This document shows positions 46,487-58,234 of a DNA stretch of 64,000 nt, in pieces (positions within the stretch are counted from its first letter, which is position 1; every line of letters begins with the position of its first letter). Below the pieces are notes generated by a model. It worked only from the letters and a program-made list of their open reading frames with translations. It was not told the origin of the DNA and did not search any database. The stretch is from positions 62,001-126,000 of the forward strand of contig JAIVFJ010000115.1 of assembly GCA_025765615.1 (NCBI GenBank). The letters run 5' to 3'. Both the position numbers and the translations under genes were made by a program. The stretch comes from Zopfochytrium polystomum (taxonomy: Eukaryota; Chytridiomycota; Chytridiomycetes; Chytridiales; Chytridiaceae).

Positions 46487-47545
46487 GAGGGCTTTGCAGC
46501 CCCCCGCTCGATAGGGAAATGCTCAAACCCGTGTTTTAAGTTTCTTTTTTGTTTTTTTTTTGTTTGTACGCACAATCCGGGAATTTACGTAGATGTATAT
46601 ACCCCCTCCGCCAGCCCTATTTTGTATTGCAACTTGCTCACCGCACTTCTCCGGCCACCAAGTTTGCCGGACGAAATCATCGATTTCCCCCCCCGCATCA
46701 CCCCATCTTCGCACCTTTCCCGCAATCCCTCTCCTTTCGGGCCTTCTCAACCCTTAATGCTCCTGATTCCTTGGAGCTCTTACTCGGCAGCTTCGTTGGG
46801 CGGATTCTCCTTGTTTTGTTTGCTTGTTTTTTGTGCTGTTGTTGTTTTTTGTTTTTTTTTCGTTGTTTTTTTGTTATTGTTTCTGGCTTCGTTGTTTGTT
46901 GCGGGGGCGGAGCTGACGAACTAGGCAGTGCGTTAGTGAGCGAGCGAGCGTGAGGAAGGGATGGATGTTTCGCACGTTGCTGGCGGATCCGAACTTTTGT
47001 TGCTGGGGAGGGGCGGCTTCCCTCTCCTTTCTTTTGGTTTTTTGGTTGCCTTTGTGGTCCTGGCTGCAGGCCCCCAGTGGGATGATGAAAAACAAGAAAT
47101 GTTCAAAAGAGGTTTTGACGACATGGAACAAACGCGCTCGTTTTTTCTGTTGTCCCTCGGTGTGCGGTGGTTGCGGGGACAACGGCGGATGTGCCTATAT
47201 GTATGTAAAGGGTTGGGAAGTGCGGGCTTTATTTTTTGCCAATACCTCTCGTTTCTTTCTCGATAAAATGCGTCATATATCTCGCTCTGGAACACCCTTG
47301 TTCCGAGCAGCGTAAGTTTGTTACCTCGCGCTGGGAAGACAGGGATCAAATAACCGTATGCAATGGATGAACGCAACCTTTATATATTGGTTGTTTGATG
47401 TGTCTGTTGGGGCAACTCTACTGTCAAGTTTTTTAAAGAAGTATTCTAACTGCTTCCGATTCTTTCTGAGCTGTAAGTTCTAAAGGAGATGTCCTAACAG
47501 TATCAGGGAAGGAGAAAGATCCCAACTTCTAGTAGGTGGGAAATC
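46487..47545. other. Convergent intergenic region
   Basis: Lies between the stops of the TPR-PH gene (+) and the GMC gene (-), so it is 3' UTR sequence plus spacer. T-rich with TTTG/GTTT tracts. No supported gene or RNA. Confidence 0.55.
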
Positions 47546-49678
47546 TCAAGCTGTGCAAGGCGTTCCCGCCTTGATAGCGTCGGCAATGATTACGTCGGCC
47601 GCTTTTTCGGACACCATATAAATTGGAGTAACTGAAAAAGTGAAGGGAAAAAAAAGGTCAGCGGATGGGATATTAGGCGATTTACTGTTTTTTCACTCAC
47701 CGATGAAGAGTCCAGGGATTTTGGGGAAAACGGACGCGTCCACGACCCGAAGGTTCTTTGCGCCGCGGACCCGAAAGCCAGAGTCGAGAACCGCCATCCC
47801 GTCGCCGTCTATGCCGATTTTCGCCGTGCAGCAGGCGTGGTGGCCCCACGCGTTCTTCTTGATATAGTCGATGATCTGGTCGTCGCTGGTGACCGCGCTC
47901 CCCGGCACGAGCTCGGCCTTGAGGAACGGCTTGAGCGCGAAAAAGCTGCCGAGGCTGCGCATGTTCTTGACCTGCTGCACCACCGCCGCCAGGTCGCCGT
48001 CGCCGTCGGAAAAGTAGTTAAAGTTGACGTTGGGTCGGGCCCGCGGGCTCGCGGACGCCAGGGTGACTTCGCCGTTGGTGTTGTTGGTGCGCGCCTTGAG
48101 CGCCAAGAATGAGAGCTGGTTCTTGGTCTTTGCGATTTCTTGCGAGTAGCCGGTGCGGTACCCGGAGAACGGACCGGCGACCGCAAACAGGTACGCGTCG
48201 ACGGGCCCGTCGGAGGAGGACTTGCGGGTGGAGCCGAGGATGGCGCCGTTCATGCCGTACACGGACCGTTTCCCTTTACTGAGGTAGTCTGCGAAGCAAG
48301 GGTCCGACGCGTTGCCCGGGAGGAACAGGCACTTTGATGTGATGTCCCAGTCTGTGGTCATTTCGTAGTTGACGGACACCTCGTAGCGGTCCTGCAGGTT
48401 TTTGCCGACGCCCGGGAGGTCGATCTTTGTGGTAATGTTTAGCGCCGACAGCTGAGACTTTGGCCCGATGCCCGACAGCATGAGGAGTTGCGGCGTGTTG
48501 TAGCTGCCGGCGGACAGGACGACCTCGCGGTTGGCGTAGATTTCCATCAAGTTTGGAAGCGCGCTGCTCTTGTCGGACAGCGGGGAGGCGTGGTAGAGGG
48601 ACTTTCCCTTTGCGACCTGGACTCCGTACGCGGCGTTGTTGTCGTCGAGCAACACCTTGGTGACCAGGGTGTCCATCATGATGTCCAGGTTGTTTGGGTA
48701 CTTTGCCTTTGTCGCGAGGAGAAACTCAATGAGACCGGTTCGGGTTCCGTTGAGAATGCTCAGCGGGGCTTCAGCGGATTTTGTCAGCGTTTGCCAGTTT
48801 CCGTCAAAGCGAACAAGAGGACAAACTTACGCAAGTGCCATCCTTCTTTCTCGTTCGCGCCTGGATAGTTGACGTCGTCGAACAGAGTTACAGAAGTGGA
48901 GAGACCGAATGCGGCGATGGTGGCCAGGAGCTTCAGATCGACGGGGGTCAGCGCAGCACGTAAATCTGGCTGTGAGATTGGAAGCCAACCGCCGGTGCCG
49001 TGGTTGCCGAGGAGAGAGAGGGCGTAGTGGTTGTCCTCCATCTTTTCAAAGTACTTTCGCATGTTGGAGTTTGCCCACGAACTGTCTCCGGTGAGAGAGG
49101 CGACGTCGTCGAAATCGGATGCGAAAGGGTAGAGCTAAAGTGTTTGGAAGCTTGTCAAGCCGTCGGTCCGTTGCAAAGAGGCCCCTTACCGCAAACATGG
49201 CGTTATGTGCCGTACAGCCTCCAAGCCCGCTCGACCGAGGGTAGAAAACATTCTGGTTTCCGTATTGAGATCCCGCCGGGTAATGTTGGACAAAGTAGTC
49301 CCACGCTTTTAAGAAGTAAAGATCATGAGCCTTACAGCCAACTCATGAAGAAAAAAAAAAAATGAAGGGCGAGAACATGGAAAGCAGGTGATCCTCACCG
49401 ATGTTGGGATCTTCCGAAGAAAGAGGGTAAAACGCCGGCGTGGACACGACCGAGCTGTTGTAGGTTGAGCCGGCCTCGATGAGGAGGACTTTGTAGCCGG
49501 CAATGGCGAGGCGGGCCGAGAGGGGACCGCCGCCGGCACCGGAGCCGACCACAATGTAGTCATACTTGGACTTGCATGTTGCCGCCCTTGCCAACGGCTG
49601 GCAGAGCAGGGCAGCGACGAAGGCGGCGCCCGCGGTAAGAACTCGCAGCAAGCGAAGGCCTTTCCCGTCAGCAGTCAT
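47546..49678 (-). CDS. Secreted GMC-family FAD oxidoreductase
   Basis: A 617-aa extracellular flavoenzyme of the glucose-methanol-choline family; substrate unknown, probably an alcohol or sugar. Exons: 49678-49399, 49305-49190, 49134-48831, 48768-47701, 47631-47546 (1854 nt). Residues 1-33 form a signal peptide ending near LARAA. The FAD-binding loop YIVVGSGAGGGPLSARL is near 41-57 with LLIEAG as the second strand. The GMC signature SSGLGGCTAHNAM and the second signature AGSYNTPQLLMLSGIG are present. The active-site region WGHHACC with catalytic His lies near 548, and TPIYMVSEKAADVI closes the fold. Length is normal. Its ATG sits only ~33 bp inside the spacer from the edge of the right duplication arm, so its promoter is duplicated at 28100-28900 while the coding sequence is not. 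Located downstream of the small secreted gene on the same strand. Confidence 0.93.
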
Positions 49679-50483
49679 GGGTCACGCAGCGGATCGTCGG
49701 GACGTCGGAAGGAGAAGGAGGAGGGGTTGGTTGGTTGGTGGGTTGGTGCCGCGTTTGACGGCGTGACCTTGTGGATGGGAGTGTGGGATTTTTATCGTTA
49801 TTTTAGGCGAGAAACACGGCACCCTATCACACATATGACGTACAGAGGGAAACGCGCGTCACTGCGAACAGATGAGTTCTTTTGTGTGGCTCCAATCTCT
49901 CAAACGCTCTCGACGTCGGGCGGATTCTGTGCTTATAAATAATCAAATTTTAGACGAAAATGGCCGTATTGGACTTCTGCCAAGCAAAAACTTTCTTCCA
50001 AAAAAAAAAAAAGGTCAACCACAGATTTCCGCCCTTATTTGCGCTCAAATGTTCGGTGGCAGAGGAGCCAGATGACCATCGTGAAACCGATTGCAAAATA
50101 AAAAATCCTGGCGAAAAGTAAAGAAAAGCAAGGGGTACGGTACTGAACAGATTCTGAAGAGAATGGAAAGAGAAGCCAGAAATGTGCTGTTGCCCAGTAA
50201 CCAGTTTGGTTCGCGAAGGCTTCTCAGTACTCCCGTGGAGTTGGAGTTGGAGCCGTTGGTTGGAGGGCATAGTATATTTTCAAAGTTCAAATGAAATAGG
50301 TGCGAAGTCCGATTTGACAACTGTAGCCAAGCCGCGAGTTCAGACGTTTGGCAAAATAATAAGAACTGTTGAAGCAGTTGACGAAGGAACAAAAATGAAT
50401 GATAACGGAAAGGGGATTGGTGTAGAACCCCCCACGCCCCCTCCCCCACAACCCTTCGCGAGCACACGAAGAAATATCGATTT

Positions 50484-51110
50484 TTAGGCCTTGGAGCTGG
50501 TACCGCAGATGGCGGGCATGCGTTCCGTGTTGGTAATGTCGATGTAGACGCCCGACTTGCTGTTGACGTCGCCGTCCGTCCTGGCCATTGTGAAGAGAGG
50601 GTAGCCCTGGTAGGTGTCCGTGTTCCACGCCGCGATCCTGAAATAATGAGCGATCCGTGAAGAGAGCGTATGTTGTTGAAAGCGATTAGTTTTTTTTGAG
50701 CACGAGAAATGCTAGACGAAGAGAGGGAGGGCGGGCGACGCGTCTCACCAGGCCTTCTTGGAGGGAGTGCACTGCGCCAGCAGCTTCTCGAAATCGGGCT
50801 GGTTCGCGTACGTCTCCTTTGCGAGATTGTAGAAGGTGTTCATGCTGCAGTACGTCTTGGCTTCCTCGAAGCTGAAGATGAGCGGCTTGCCGTTGATGTC
50901 GGTGGGGACCGCGTAGTCCGCGTCGGAGCCTTGCGGCTTGCAGGCCGGCGCCGAAGGCCCACTGTTGGTGAGGCCGTGGGGGAGGGGCGCGTCGTCATTT
51001 ATGTATACCCAGCCGGGTGCCGGCGACGCGGCGGCGTGGGTTGCGGACAGGCCGAGAGAGGCAAGGGCTGCGAAGGTGGCGGCGGCGACGGAGGTGGTCG
51101 AGAAATACAT
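50484..51110 (-). CDS. Small secreted protein, right-arm copy
   Basis: A 171-aa protein; exons 51110-50749 and 50637-50484 (516 nt, intron phase 2). It differs from the left-arm copy by a few residues in the signal peptide (MYFSTTSVAAATF versus MFFSTTSVVAAAAF, one codon shorter) and a Gly-Ser-Asn to Gly-Ser-Asp change; the C-terminal exon encodes the same sequence as far as I can read. Splice sites are identical. Both copies appear functional. The loose C-type-lectin-like pattern (Cys, AWI, DTY-x-G, PAIC) applies equally. It is followed 0.8 kb downstream by the GMC oxidoreductase, which the left copy lacks. Confidence 0.85.
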
Positions 51111-51462
51111 CTTTTTTTTTTCGTTTTGCGGTTGGGTTGGTTCTGTTTTCTTCGCTTTTGCTGGGGTTGTTGTGTGTGGGGACGATGTTCGCTGTCGCGC
51201 GGCTTTTATAGCAAGCAGTGCGAACCAAGGGTCGGGCTGCTTGGGCGGCAACCATGGTGGCCTTGTCGCTGACTACGGGTGGAGGTGGAACGCCACCCCT
51301 TCATCTCGCTGTCTCTCTCTCTCTCTCTCACTCTCTCTGTCCCTGCCCTCTCTCATCCAGCGGACGGCTGTCTTTGATGCGCGCAGCCGCAGTGTTCTCG
51401 GGGGTGGCGGATGCGCCGCTACGGTGGCTGTGCCGAACAAAGACAGCCAGCAGCAAAAACTT

Positions 51463-51496
<34 letters not shown>

Positions 51497-52001
51497 CTTT
51501 CTTGGTCGTGGGTTGTTTGTGCGAAGTCAGTCTTTTTTCTTTCCTTTCTGGGCAGGCGTTGATCGTTTTCGTGCTTGGGTGGCACCTATTCTTTTTTGCT
51601 CGTTGTCTCGGTCGGTATTGACAATGCTTTCGCGCCAAACGCGCACATGCACATGTGGGAAAAAGTCAGGGAGTGAATCCTCAATGACACCTTCCGCGAC
51701 ACCCTCCTGGATCCGACCGCGTTCGTCATCTCCTCTGCCGTCGCAGTCTCGGTCGAATCCTCCGCCGTGTCCGTGCCACCTACTGCTACTTCCCTTCCGC
51801 CTCCGCCGCCGCCTCCGCCTCCGCCTCTGCCTCCGCTGGCTTCGCTGTGGTTCGCCCCTTTGGAAGCGCTGCTCCGGATCACCACTTTCCTCGGTTTCCG
51901 GCACGTCCTCGCGGTTTAGAGTTGCTCAGCAAGCCACTTGACGGTGGTAACAGCCCGCGAAGAATGCCCGATGACGCGTACCAGGCTGAATACGGCCCTC
52001 A
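51111..52001. other. Region between micro-exon gene and small secreted gene (right arm)
   Basis: Counterpart of 26719-27469. Contains the TATA box (CTTTTATA at 51203-51210, read on the minus strand), a GA/CT run near 51313-51340, and a T tract at about 51467-51496 absent from the left arm. No supported gene. Confidence 0.5.
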
Positions 52002-54438
52002 TCATCCGAAACCGCAACAACAGACAGCTGCTGGGACACAGATTGTAAGAGACTCAAGAAGCCTGCCGAAAAAAAGGAGGTTTTGGGATCAATTTCCGTT
52101 GCACACCATATGTCTGTATTCACACATCGTTTCCGCTACCAAAAACTCCCAGGACGCTCCCGAGGGCCGCGGAATCACCGGCGCCGGCGCAACTTGATTG
52201 GAGGATCGTTGTTCGGGACTGACTTTACCGGGCCTGCCAAACGAGGCGACCAAAAAAGGAATTCCCATTAGTTTTACCCTATCGAATTTGACGGGAAAGA
52301 TAGAGGACGAATTCAACATGGCACAGACCTAAACCCTGGCTCACTCGTCGATTCTTGTGCATGGAAGCTGTGGTTTTCATCGACGAGGCGTTGAAAACGC
52401 GACAAAAAAAGGATCAAGGGGAAAAACAAACCTAATTTGTCGAGCCCGGTTTCGGAATAATTGATTTCTAAGGAAAGTAGGTGGATTCATAAATGAAATG
52501 GAGCCACTAATACGAAATCACTGGTGTGATGAACGAATGGAAGTGAATGACTTACTCATGGGCTTGGCTGATGGAACCGGCGGATGAGATCAATAGAAAA
52601 ACATTTGTTTTGGATATGGTGGCCGGAGAAAGAAAAAAAAGGTGGATTGAAACTCACAAGATTGGCCCCTAGACGCTGCACCGAGGCCTTTAGGTACAGA
52701 ATGGATTAAACTTTAGCTGGCACATTCAAAGCTCTTCTTTCTTTGTTCTTGTACTTACTGGACTGGGAACGACCGGGCGCTTTTTTTTTTGTTTTCAATT
52801 ACCGTCAATGGTTAACAGAACTACATTTTGCACGACGAGGAGGGATTCTTACGTTTAGGAACTGGAGGACACCGTCGTTCAACGGCAAATCAACTCTTGG
52901 TCAGCTATCACATCAACAGCCCCACTCTACCAACTCACGTTTCCCAGTCTGACCAGTGCTTGCAGGCATACTGCTGCTGCGGCTTGCTTCAAATCGTTAC
53001 CGGGGAAACGGGGAGAAGGGAGGCGGAGGAAGCAATGGAGGCGAAGCAGCGAAATCGGCAGAGTTTAAAAGAGAGCCAAGCAAACCCGTGGAAGCAAAAA
53101 AAGGGATCTAGGTCGGAGGTAGAGACTCACGAGGCGGCTTCGACGAGCTTGCCGAATCGCCGACTGGACCTAGACCCTGGCTCACACGACGATTCTTGTG
53201 CATCGAAGCTGTGGTTTTTTTCGACGAGGATGATATTTGTTGAAACGGCGGGAGCAAAGGTCCAAGAGGGGGGGAAACCAAACCTAATTTGTCGGTCCCA
53301 GCCTGGGAATAATCGAGTTCTAAGAAGAGTAGATGGATTTGAGAATGGAATGGAGGGGTCGGTTCGCCCGCTAATTCACAGGTGTGAAGAACGAAAGGAA
53401 GTGAACGGCTTACTCATGGGCTTGGCTGATCGAACCGTTGGATGAGATCAACGAAAAAAATTTCATTTTGGAGAGTGCAGGGTGAGTGGCCGGAGAATAA
53501 ACGAACTCGTTGCGATTGAAGCTCACAAGATTGGCCGCCGGACCCTGCGCCGGAAAGACCTTTCGTCGCAGAACGTTGGGTAATTCATAAGCTGGCACGT
53601 CAAGACGTTTCCTGTTTTGTTCTTGCACTCACTGGACTTGGCACGTTCGAGGACTTTTATTTTTTGATTGAAAATGCAGTTGGTGGTTAACGGAGCTGCT
53701 TTTCACGCGAAGAGAAGGAATTCTTACCTTTACCAACTGGAGAACACAACCGTCAAAACGGTAAATCAGATCTTGGTAAGCATCGAAATGATGAAGAAAG
53801 CTTTGCGCCTAACGCAACAACAGCCCCTCGACCACTCACAGCTGCTAGTTCGACTAGTGCTTGGTTGCATGCTGCTGCTGCGTTTCGCTGCAAATCGTTC
53901 CGGGGAGATGCGGGGACGAGAGGCAGGGGAATCACAGGCAGCGAAACCGGTACCGTTTTAAACCGAGCCACACATTCCTTTGAAACAGAAAAATGAAGAT
54001 CTGAATCGAACGATACTCACGAGGCTGCTTCGACGAGCTTGCAGAACTGCCGACTGGACAAAATAGGGGAGGAAAAGATTGTATATTTGTCTCTCGGTCA
54101 GGTGGGCGGTCCATCAAGCGGAAGCGAGGGCTTGCGGGAGAACTCACCAGGCGGCTTCGACGAGCTTGCAGAACTGCCGCCTGGGCCTACGAAGAAAGGG
54201 ACGATTGTACTCAGTTGCAGTTGGGTGGTCCATAAAGCGGAAGGGGAACTCACGAGGCGGCTTTGACGAGCTTCCAGTATTGCCGGCTGGACAGAAGCGG
54301 TGAGGGACGTGAGGGACGATTGGACAGATGGATCTCCTTAAAGCAAAGGCAAGAAGTGAGAAGAGGGTCCTCACCGATGGCGGTTGTGGCAGAGAGAAGA
54401 AGCAATGCGAGAACAAGGATGGACTTGGAGAGGACCAT
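52002..54438 (-). CDS. Micro-exon gene, copy 2 (secreted repeat protein)
   Basis: 227-aa product, 20 exons on the minus strand: 54438-54375, 54286-54254, 54180-54148, 54053-54021, 53887-53840, 53736-53728, 53653-53633, 53544-53527, 53425-53414, 53319-53284, 53208-53131, 52986-52939, 52861-52853, 52779-52759, 52675-52658, 52567-52556, 52467-52432, 52367-52329, 52233-52179, 52062-52002. Every exon has the same length as in copy 1 (64, 33x3, 48, 9, 21, 18, 12, 36, 78, 48, 9, 21, 18, 12, 36, 39, 55, 61), and the sum, 684 nt, stays in frame. A one-base indel relative to copy 1 near 52295 falls between exons 18 and 19, so it is silent under this model. That supports the intron there over a continuous reading frame. 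Signal peptide identical to copy 1. Terminal-exon choice shares the same uncertainty. Confidence 0.83.
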
Positions 54439-54519
54439 GTTGGGAGTTGGCGGGTGTGGGCTGGTCTGATCTCCCGTTGTTTTATGGAAAGGTATTTATT
54501 TTTCAAGGAAGAAGGCAGA

Positions 54520-54553
54520 GAACGAGAGAGAGAGAGAGAGGGAGAGAGAGAGA

Positions 54554-54605
<52 letters not shown>

Positions 54606-54690
54606 AGATATAGAGAGATAGAGATATAGATAGAGGAAGAGTAGAAATAGAGAGAGAGACCAGATAGAGAGAGAGGAGAGAGAGAGACGG
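54520..54690. repeat. Interrupted (GA)n array upstream of micro-exon gene copy 2
   Basis: GA-rich array with AGAGAT and GAA interruptions about 80-250 bp upstream of the ATG at 54438. Longer and less pure than the matching CT run in the left arm (24104-24173). Confidence 0.9.
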
Positions 54691-54786
54691 TGGCCTTCAA
54701 CGGATTTGCCGCAATTATGCATTTGCGTGCTCAGCCGAGTAAGAGGGCGGACTATCGGCAAAACATGAAACCACCCGGAACCGGCT

Positions 54787-55196
54787 TAGCCGCGAGTGTT
54801 CGCAATTAATGCTTGGCAAATGCGGCCATAGTAGCGTGTCACGTGTAGTGACAAACACTACAAAAACGGCTTTCCGAATTGATATTGTCTTTGCCAAAAA
54901 AAGTGGCGTCGAAATTCCATTCAACGCTGTGGAAAGAAAAAAGGTCAACAGCTTTTCTCATTTTGCTTATTTTTCAAATCGAAGCATTCCTCTTTTTGTT
55001 AGTCCGCTTTTTTTTTACTGCCCTTTTTTTTTTTCTTCCTTTTCTTTTTTTGTTAGAGATTATTGCAGGTCAGATGCTCCAACAGAAAACGCAGATTTCT
55101 TTTTTTGTCAATGAAATGTTTCTATATTAATCACTACTTTTCCTTGTTTGCTTCTAAGTTTTTTATCGAATTTTTAAATAAATATTTTCAATAATT
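54787..55196. other. AT-rich spacer right of the inverted duplication
   Basis: No homology to the left flank. Contains several T tracts; no gene or RNA recognised. Confidence 0.5.
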
Positions 55197-56301
55197 TTGT
55201 TGTTTTGGCGATGGACGAGGGAATGGAAAATCGACGGTGCACGAACGGGTCCTCGCCTTCCCCCAACCACCAACACCACTGATACCCGACTGCCGGTCAC
55301 ATTGAAGTTAGAGCCAACGTTCAAGAATTTTCATGGTCAACACACAAAGAGAGGACAAGCTGCTTTGCCAAGGCCAGCCCCAGTGAACGTCACAGGCCAC
55401 TCACGCGATGACTTCGTGACAAACCTCTGTGAGACTTTCAAGCACGAAATTGGTCCTGTCGCTCGAGTGATTACTGCACAGCCGCTGACTTTTGAAACAA
55501 GGCCAGAGGAGTACGCAGTTCGTTTGAGTGATTCCCCATTCCTTTTCACTTTTGAGAAGGTCGGAACAAATCGAAAACTTTGTTGACCAGCTCCTGCTGA
55601 CTCCAGTAAGTACCGTTCAAGTTCTTGTTGATTGCCACCTAATCAAAAAAAAATGCAAAGGACTTGGAAATCTCACTGTGATGGTGTTGAGCGAAGGAGC
55701 TCTCCAATCATGGAATGGGACTGTAGTGGAGTTAATTATTCTCAGACACGGAGATATCAGGTCTTCAAGCGACTGGAATGCTTTCCTTGCGCAAGTACTG
55801 AGTCGAACAAGTCGAGAAGATCGATCAGGAGCGCCAGCAATGGAAACTGTTGAAGAAATTGTTGAGTAGCACAACGCAAACATCCAACCTTTTTCCATGC
55901 CCGCGAATCAGCCTGGAACATGTGGGCAAATCATGTTTCAAAGCTACCTGTTCCCGAGCAAGCTTGCTGCCATTGAACGAGATCCTCCCAACGAACTGAA
56001 GGGCATGTTCAGGCCCACCCCAGGCGAAGCTGAGCGACAACAACATCAATTCCAGAAGGAACTCCAAACAGTAGAGGGAATGTTTCAGTCGCATGTGGAG
56101 CAACTTGACCGACTCCAACAACTTGCTGAAGGTGTTCTCGATCAAATCAATAGGTTCCGTAGGATTTTGGAAGGTCAGCAGCGTGTGCTAGTGGCAGTTC
56201 TCGCTATTCATTCACGTCCACACGAGTCGGGGCTTTCAAGGGTCCACCTTGAACTCATAATTGATCGATTGGATGATGACCATAATGATCTGGACCCTTA
56301 A
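55197..56301 (+). pseudogene. Broken hypothetical gene
   Basis: Three successive plus-strand frames have natural, non-repetitive composition: about 55230-55560 (PVTLKLEPTFKNFHG, RDDFVTNLCETFKHEIGPVA), 55555-55869 (EQIENFVDQLLLTP, GNLTVMVLSEGALQSWNGTV) and 55897-56301 (PNELKGMFRPTPGEAERQQH, then a Gln/Leu-rich coiled-coil-like helix, then IIDRLDDDHNDLDP). The first two would join only by a frame change near 55555 with no clear intron, and no good ATG begins the first. I do not recognise the family. It could be an intron-containing gene with non-obvious splice sites, but a decayed gene is more likely. Confidence 0.4.
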
Positions 56302-56387
56302 AAACAAGAATAATATCTATTTCGCTCCGTTGTGGTTTCCACCCATTACCAAAAAAAAACCAATTTTGAGAGAGTACACACTACTGC

Positions 56388-56390
<3 letters not shown>

Positions 56391-56461
<71 letters not shown>
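56391..56461. repeat. (GA)n microsatellite
   Basis: About 35 GA units between the broken hypothetical gene and the transposase remnant. Confidence 0.95.
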
Positions 56462-56463
<2 letters not shown>

Positions 56464-56539
56464 CATATAAATTTTTATGTATAAACGTGCATGGTGCCAA
56501 ACTGCGGAACTTTATTCAACATCCTTAACTCACTTAACT

Positions 56540-57710
56540 CACTTAGGCCCCATAACAACCAGCAAAGTCAGTGCGAAATGCTTCAGTTGGATCATACTGG
56601 CCCTCCTTATAACCACACTTTGCGAAAATAGCTTCCATAGAATAGTCTTCAAACTCACTAAGGACAGACTCAACGAAACCAAGAAGCCCTTGGGCTGTCA
56701 TTGTCCCTTCTTTGTAGGCCCGCCGCATCCGCATCTTAATAATCCCGAATAAAACTTCTCAATAGGATTGTAAAACGGACAGTAAGCCGGAAGAAATAGT
56801 GGTATTATGCCAATGGAATGCATGTACATGACAAAGTTAGCGTCACAATGGATTTTCGCGCCATCCATTATCCAAATTGAATGAAAACCGAGATAGACTT
56901 GAATTTTATCTGAAGTTCACAGTTGAACACTAGAAACAAAAATTAAAAAAACTCACTGGAATTGAGAGCTGATTCGCGACACGCAACGACAAACTTGGCT
57001 CTGGTGAATGTTCCATCTGTTTGAACAGATTGAAGAAGTCCACGAATACCAATAAAGCAAAGTTAAGATGCGCGAGGAAGACGTTTGAATTCTCCCCTAA
57101 ATATCAAAGGTTCTCCACGCTTTGCATAGCCTCGACGTCGGCGAAGGTCACGGTTATCAAAGGAAATTTCGTCCAGGAACACAAGATTAACTAAACTCCA
57201 GTTAATTGCATAGAGTTCTTTGTTATATCGAAGAATATCATCCATGCGAATGTTTATTGCCCTGCGTTCGATGAGCTGGTATTCATTAGAAATTGCATTG
57301 CAGAACGTCAAGATCCTTTAAAAAAAGCAAGTCTGAGTAATCGCTTGCACCACCAACAAACCTTTCGTGTATATCCCAGCTTGTTGATGATTCGTGATAT
57401 CGTTGAAAGGCTTTTTTCTTCGTTCCAATGTTCAATAAAAGCGTCCCTTATCTCGTTGAGGTACGACAATAGATTTTTGTCAAGAAATAATTTGATCCAT
57501 TCACAGATCGTTTTCCAAAATTGTTCGACGCCCAACAGTTCCAGTGTCTTCAAACTGCTTTCGCCATCTGCGCAAGGATCTCTTTCCCACATTGAAAAGA
57601 AGTGCAACCTCTGGCGCAGGGATTCCAAGAACCACAAGGGCATGAAGCGCTCTGAGCTTTGAATCTTCAGAGGGCTGGCGACGAAGTGCCACACTTAGAG
57701 ACTGCATCAT
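56540..57710 (-). pseudogene. IS630/Tc1-mariner-type DDE transposase remnant
   Basis: Minus-strand fragments in family order. 57710-57520: a helix-turn-helix (LRALHALVVLGIPAPEVALL, then RSLRRWRKQFEDTGTVGR). About 57520-57330: an IEHWNEEKSLSTISRIINKLG segment. 57311-57063: NLVFLDEISFD with the first catalytic Asp, then RRGYAKRGEP. About 56890-56850: IWIMDGAKIH, second Asp. About 56790-56740: LPAYCPFYNPIEK, the Glu. Then a frame change and MRMRRAYKEG with a C-terminal helical stretch. At least two frame changes, near 57520 and 56745, are not obvious introns, so the element looks inactive. I could not find terminal inverted repeats. It lies 0.5 kb from micro-exon gene 3. Confidence 0.7.
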
Positions 57711-58234
57711 GGATTGTTGGCGATCGCGTGCTGTTGATCAGTTGACGTGAAGGCAATTGAGGGGGCAGTGGAGGCGGAGGATGGGCGGCAGAGGCGAGCG
57801 AACTTTCTCTTTATTCACCCACATCCATACCAACACCCGCAATCGCCTCCACGACGATTTCATAAATAAGAAATAAGGTGATCTTTGTTGCTACTAATCC
57901 TGCCTTTTATTGTCCAAATAACAACGCTGCACACGGCTGTGTTCTCTGGTCGAGCTCTGCTTAACAACCAATGATTGTTCGGCATATAACTTGTTTTGGT
58001 TGGCAACCAAAACTTGCAGTCGCAAAAGGCTTCAACGTCAAAACACTTCTTTTTACGTTCAGTCAGACGAGGATTTGGAAAGATGGCTGGGCCGCGGCGG
58101 TACAGGTGAATTTTACCTTTGGAGAAATGAACTTTGGGCTTGGGAAATTTACGTGCATAGATTTGATACTTGCTTGCTTTATGCAACTGCACAAGTAAGC
58201 CCTCTTCTGACATATCGCCCGAAACACCTAAAGC
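57711..58234. other. Spacer between transposase remnant and micro-exon gene 3
   Basis: Contains a 117-codon minus-strand open frame (58213-57860, KFPKPKVHFSKGKIHLYRRG) that starts just past the predicted stop of micro-exon gene 3. It is Lys/Arg-rich and unlike anything I know. It may be 3' UTR, a further exon, or a small gene. Confidence 0.35.

Larger units (their letters stand above)
49711..54786 (-). repeat. Right arm of large inverted duplication
   Basis: Reverse-complement counterpart of 23991-28900. Gene order read on the minus strand is the same: micro-exon gene (54438-52002), small secreted gene (51110-50484), then the promoter side of the GMC gene. Differences from the left arm include a long T tract at about 51467-51496, an expanded interrupted GA array at 54520-54690, and indels in 51600-51900. 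Confidence 0.93.

Noticed and set aside
23991..54786. Assembly artefact producing a mirrored contig
   Set aside because: The arms differ by indels, tract lengths and substitutions, have unique flanks and an unsymmetrical 20.8-kb spacer, which a mirror artefact would not show.
57860..58213. A 117-codon minus-strand open frame as an independent gene
   Set aside because: No homology recognised, starts 22 bp after a predicted stop, and could equally be 3' UTR; mentioned only as spacer content.
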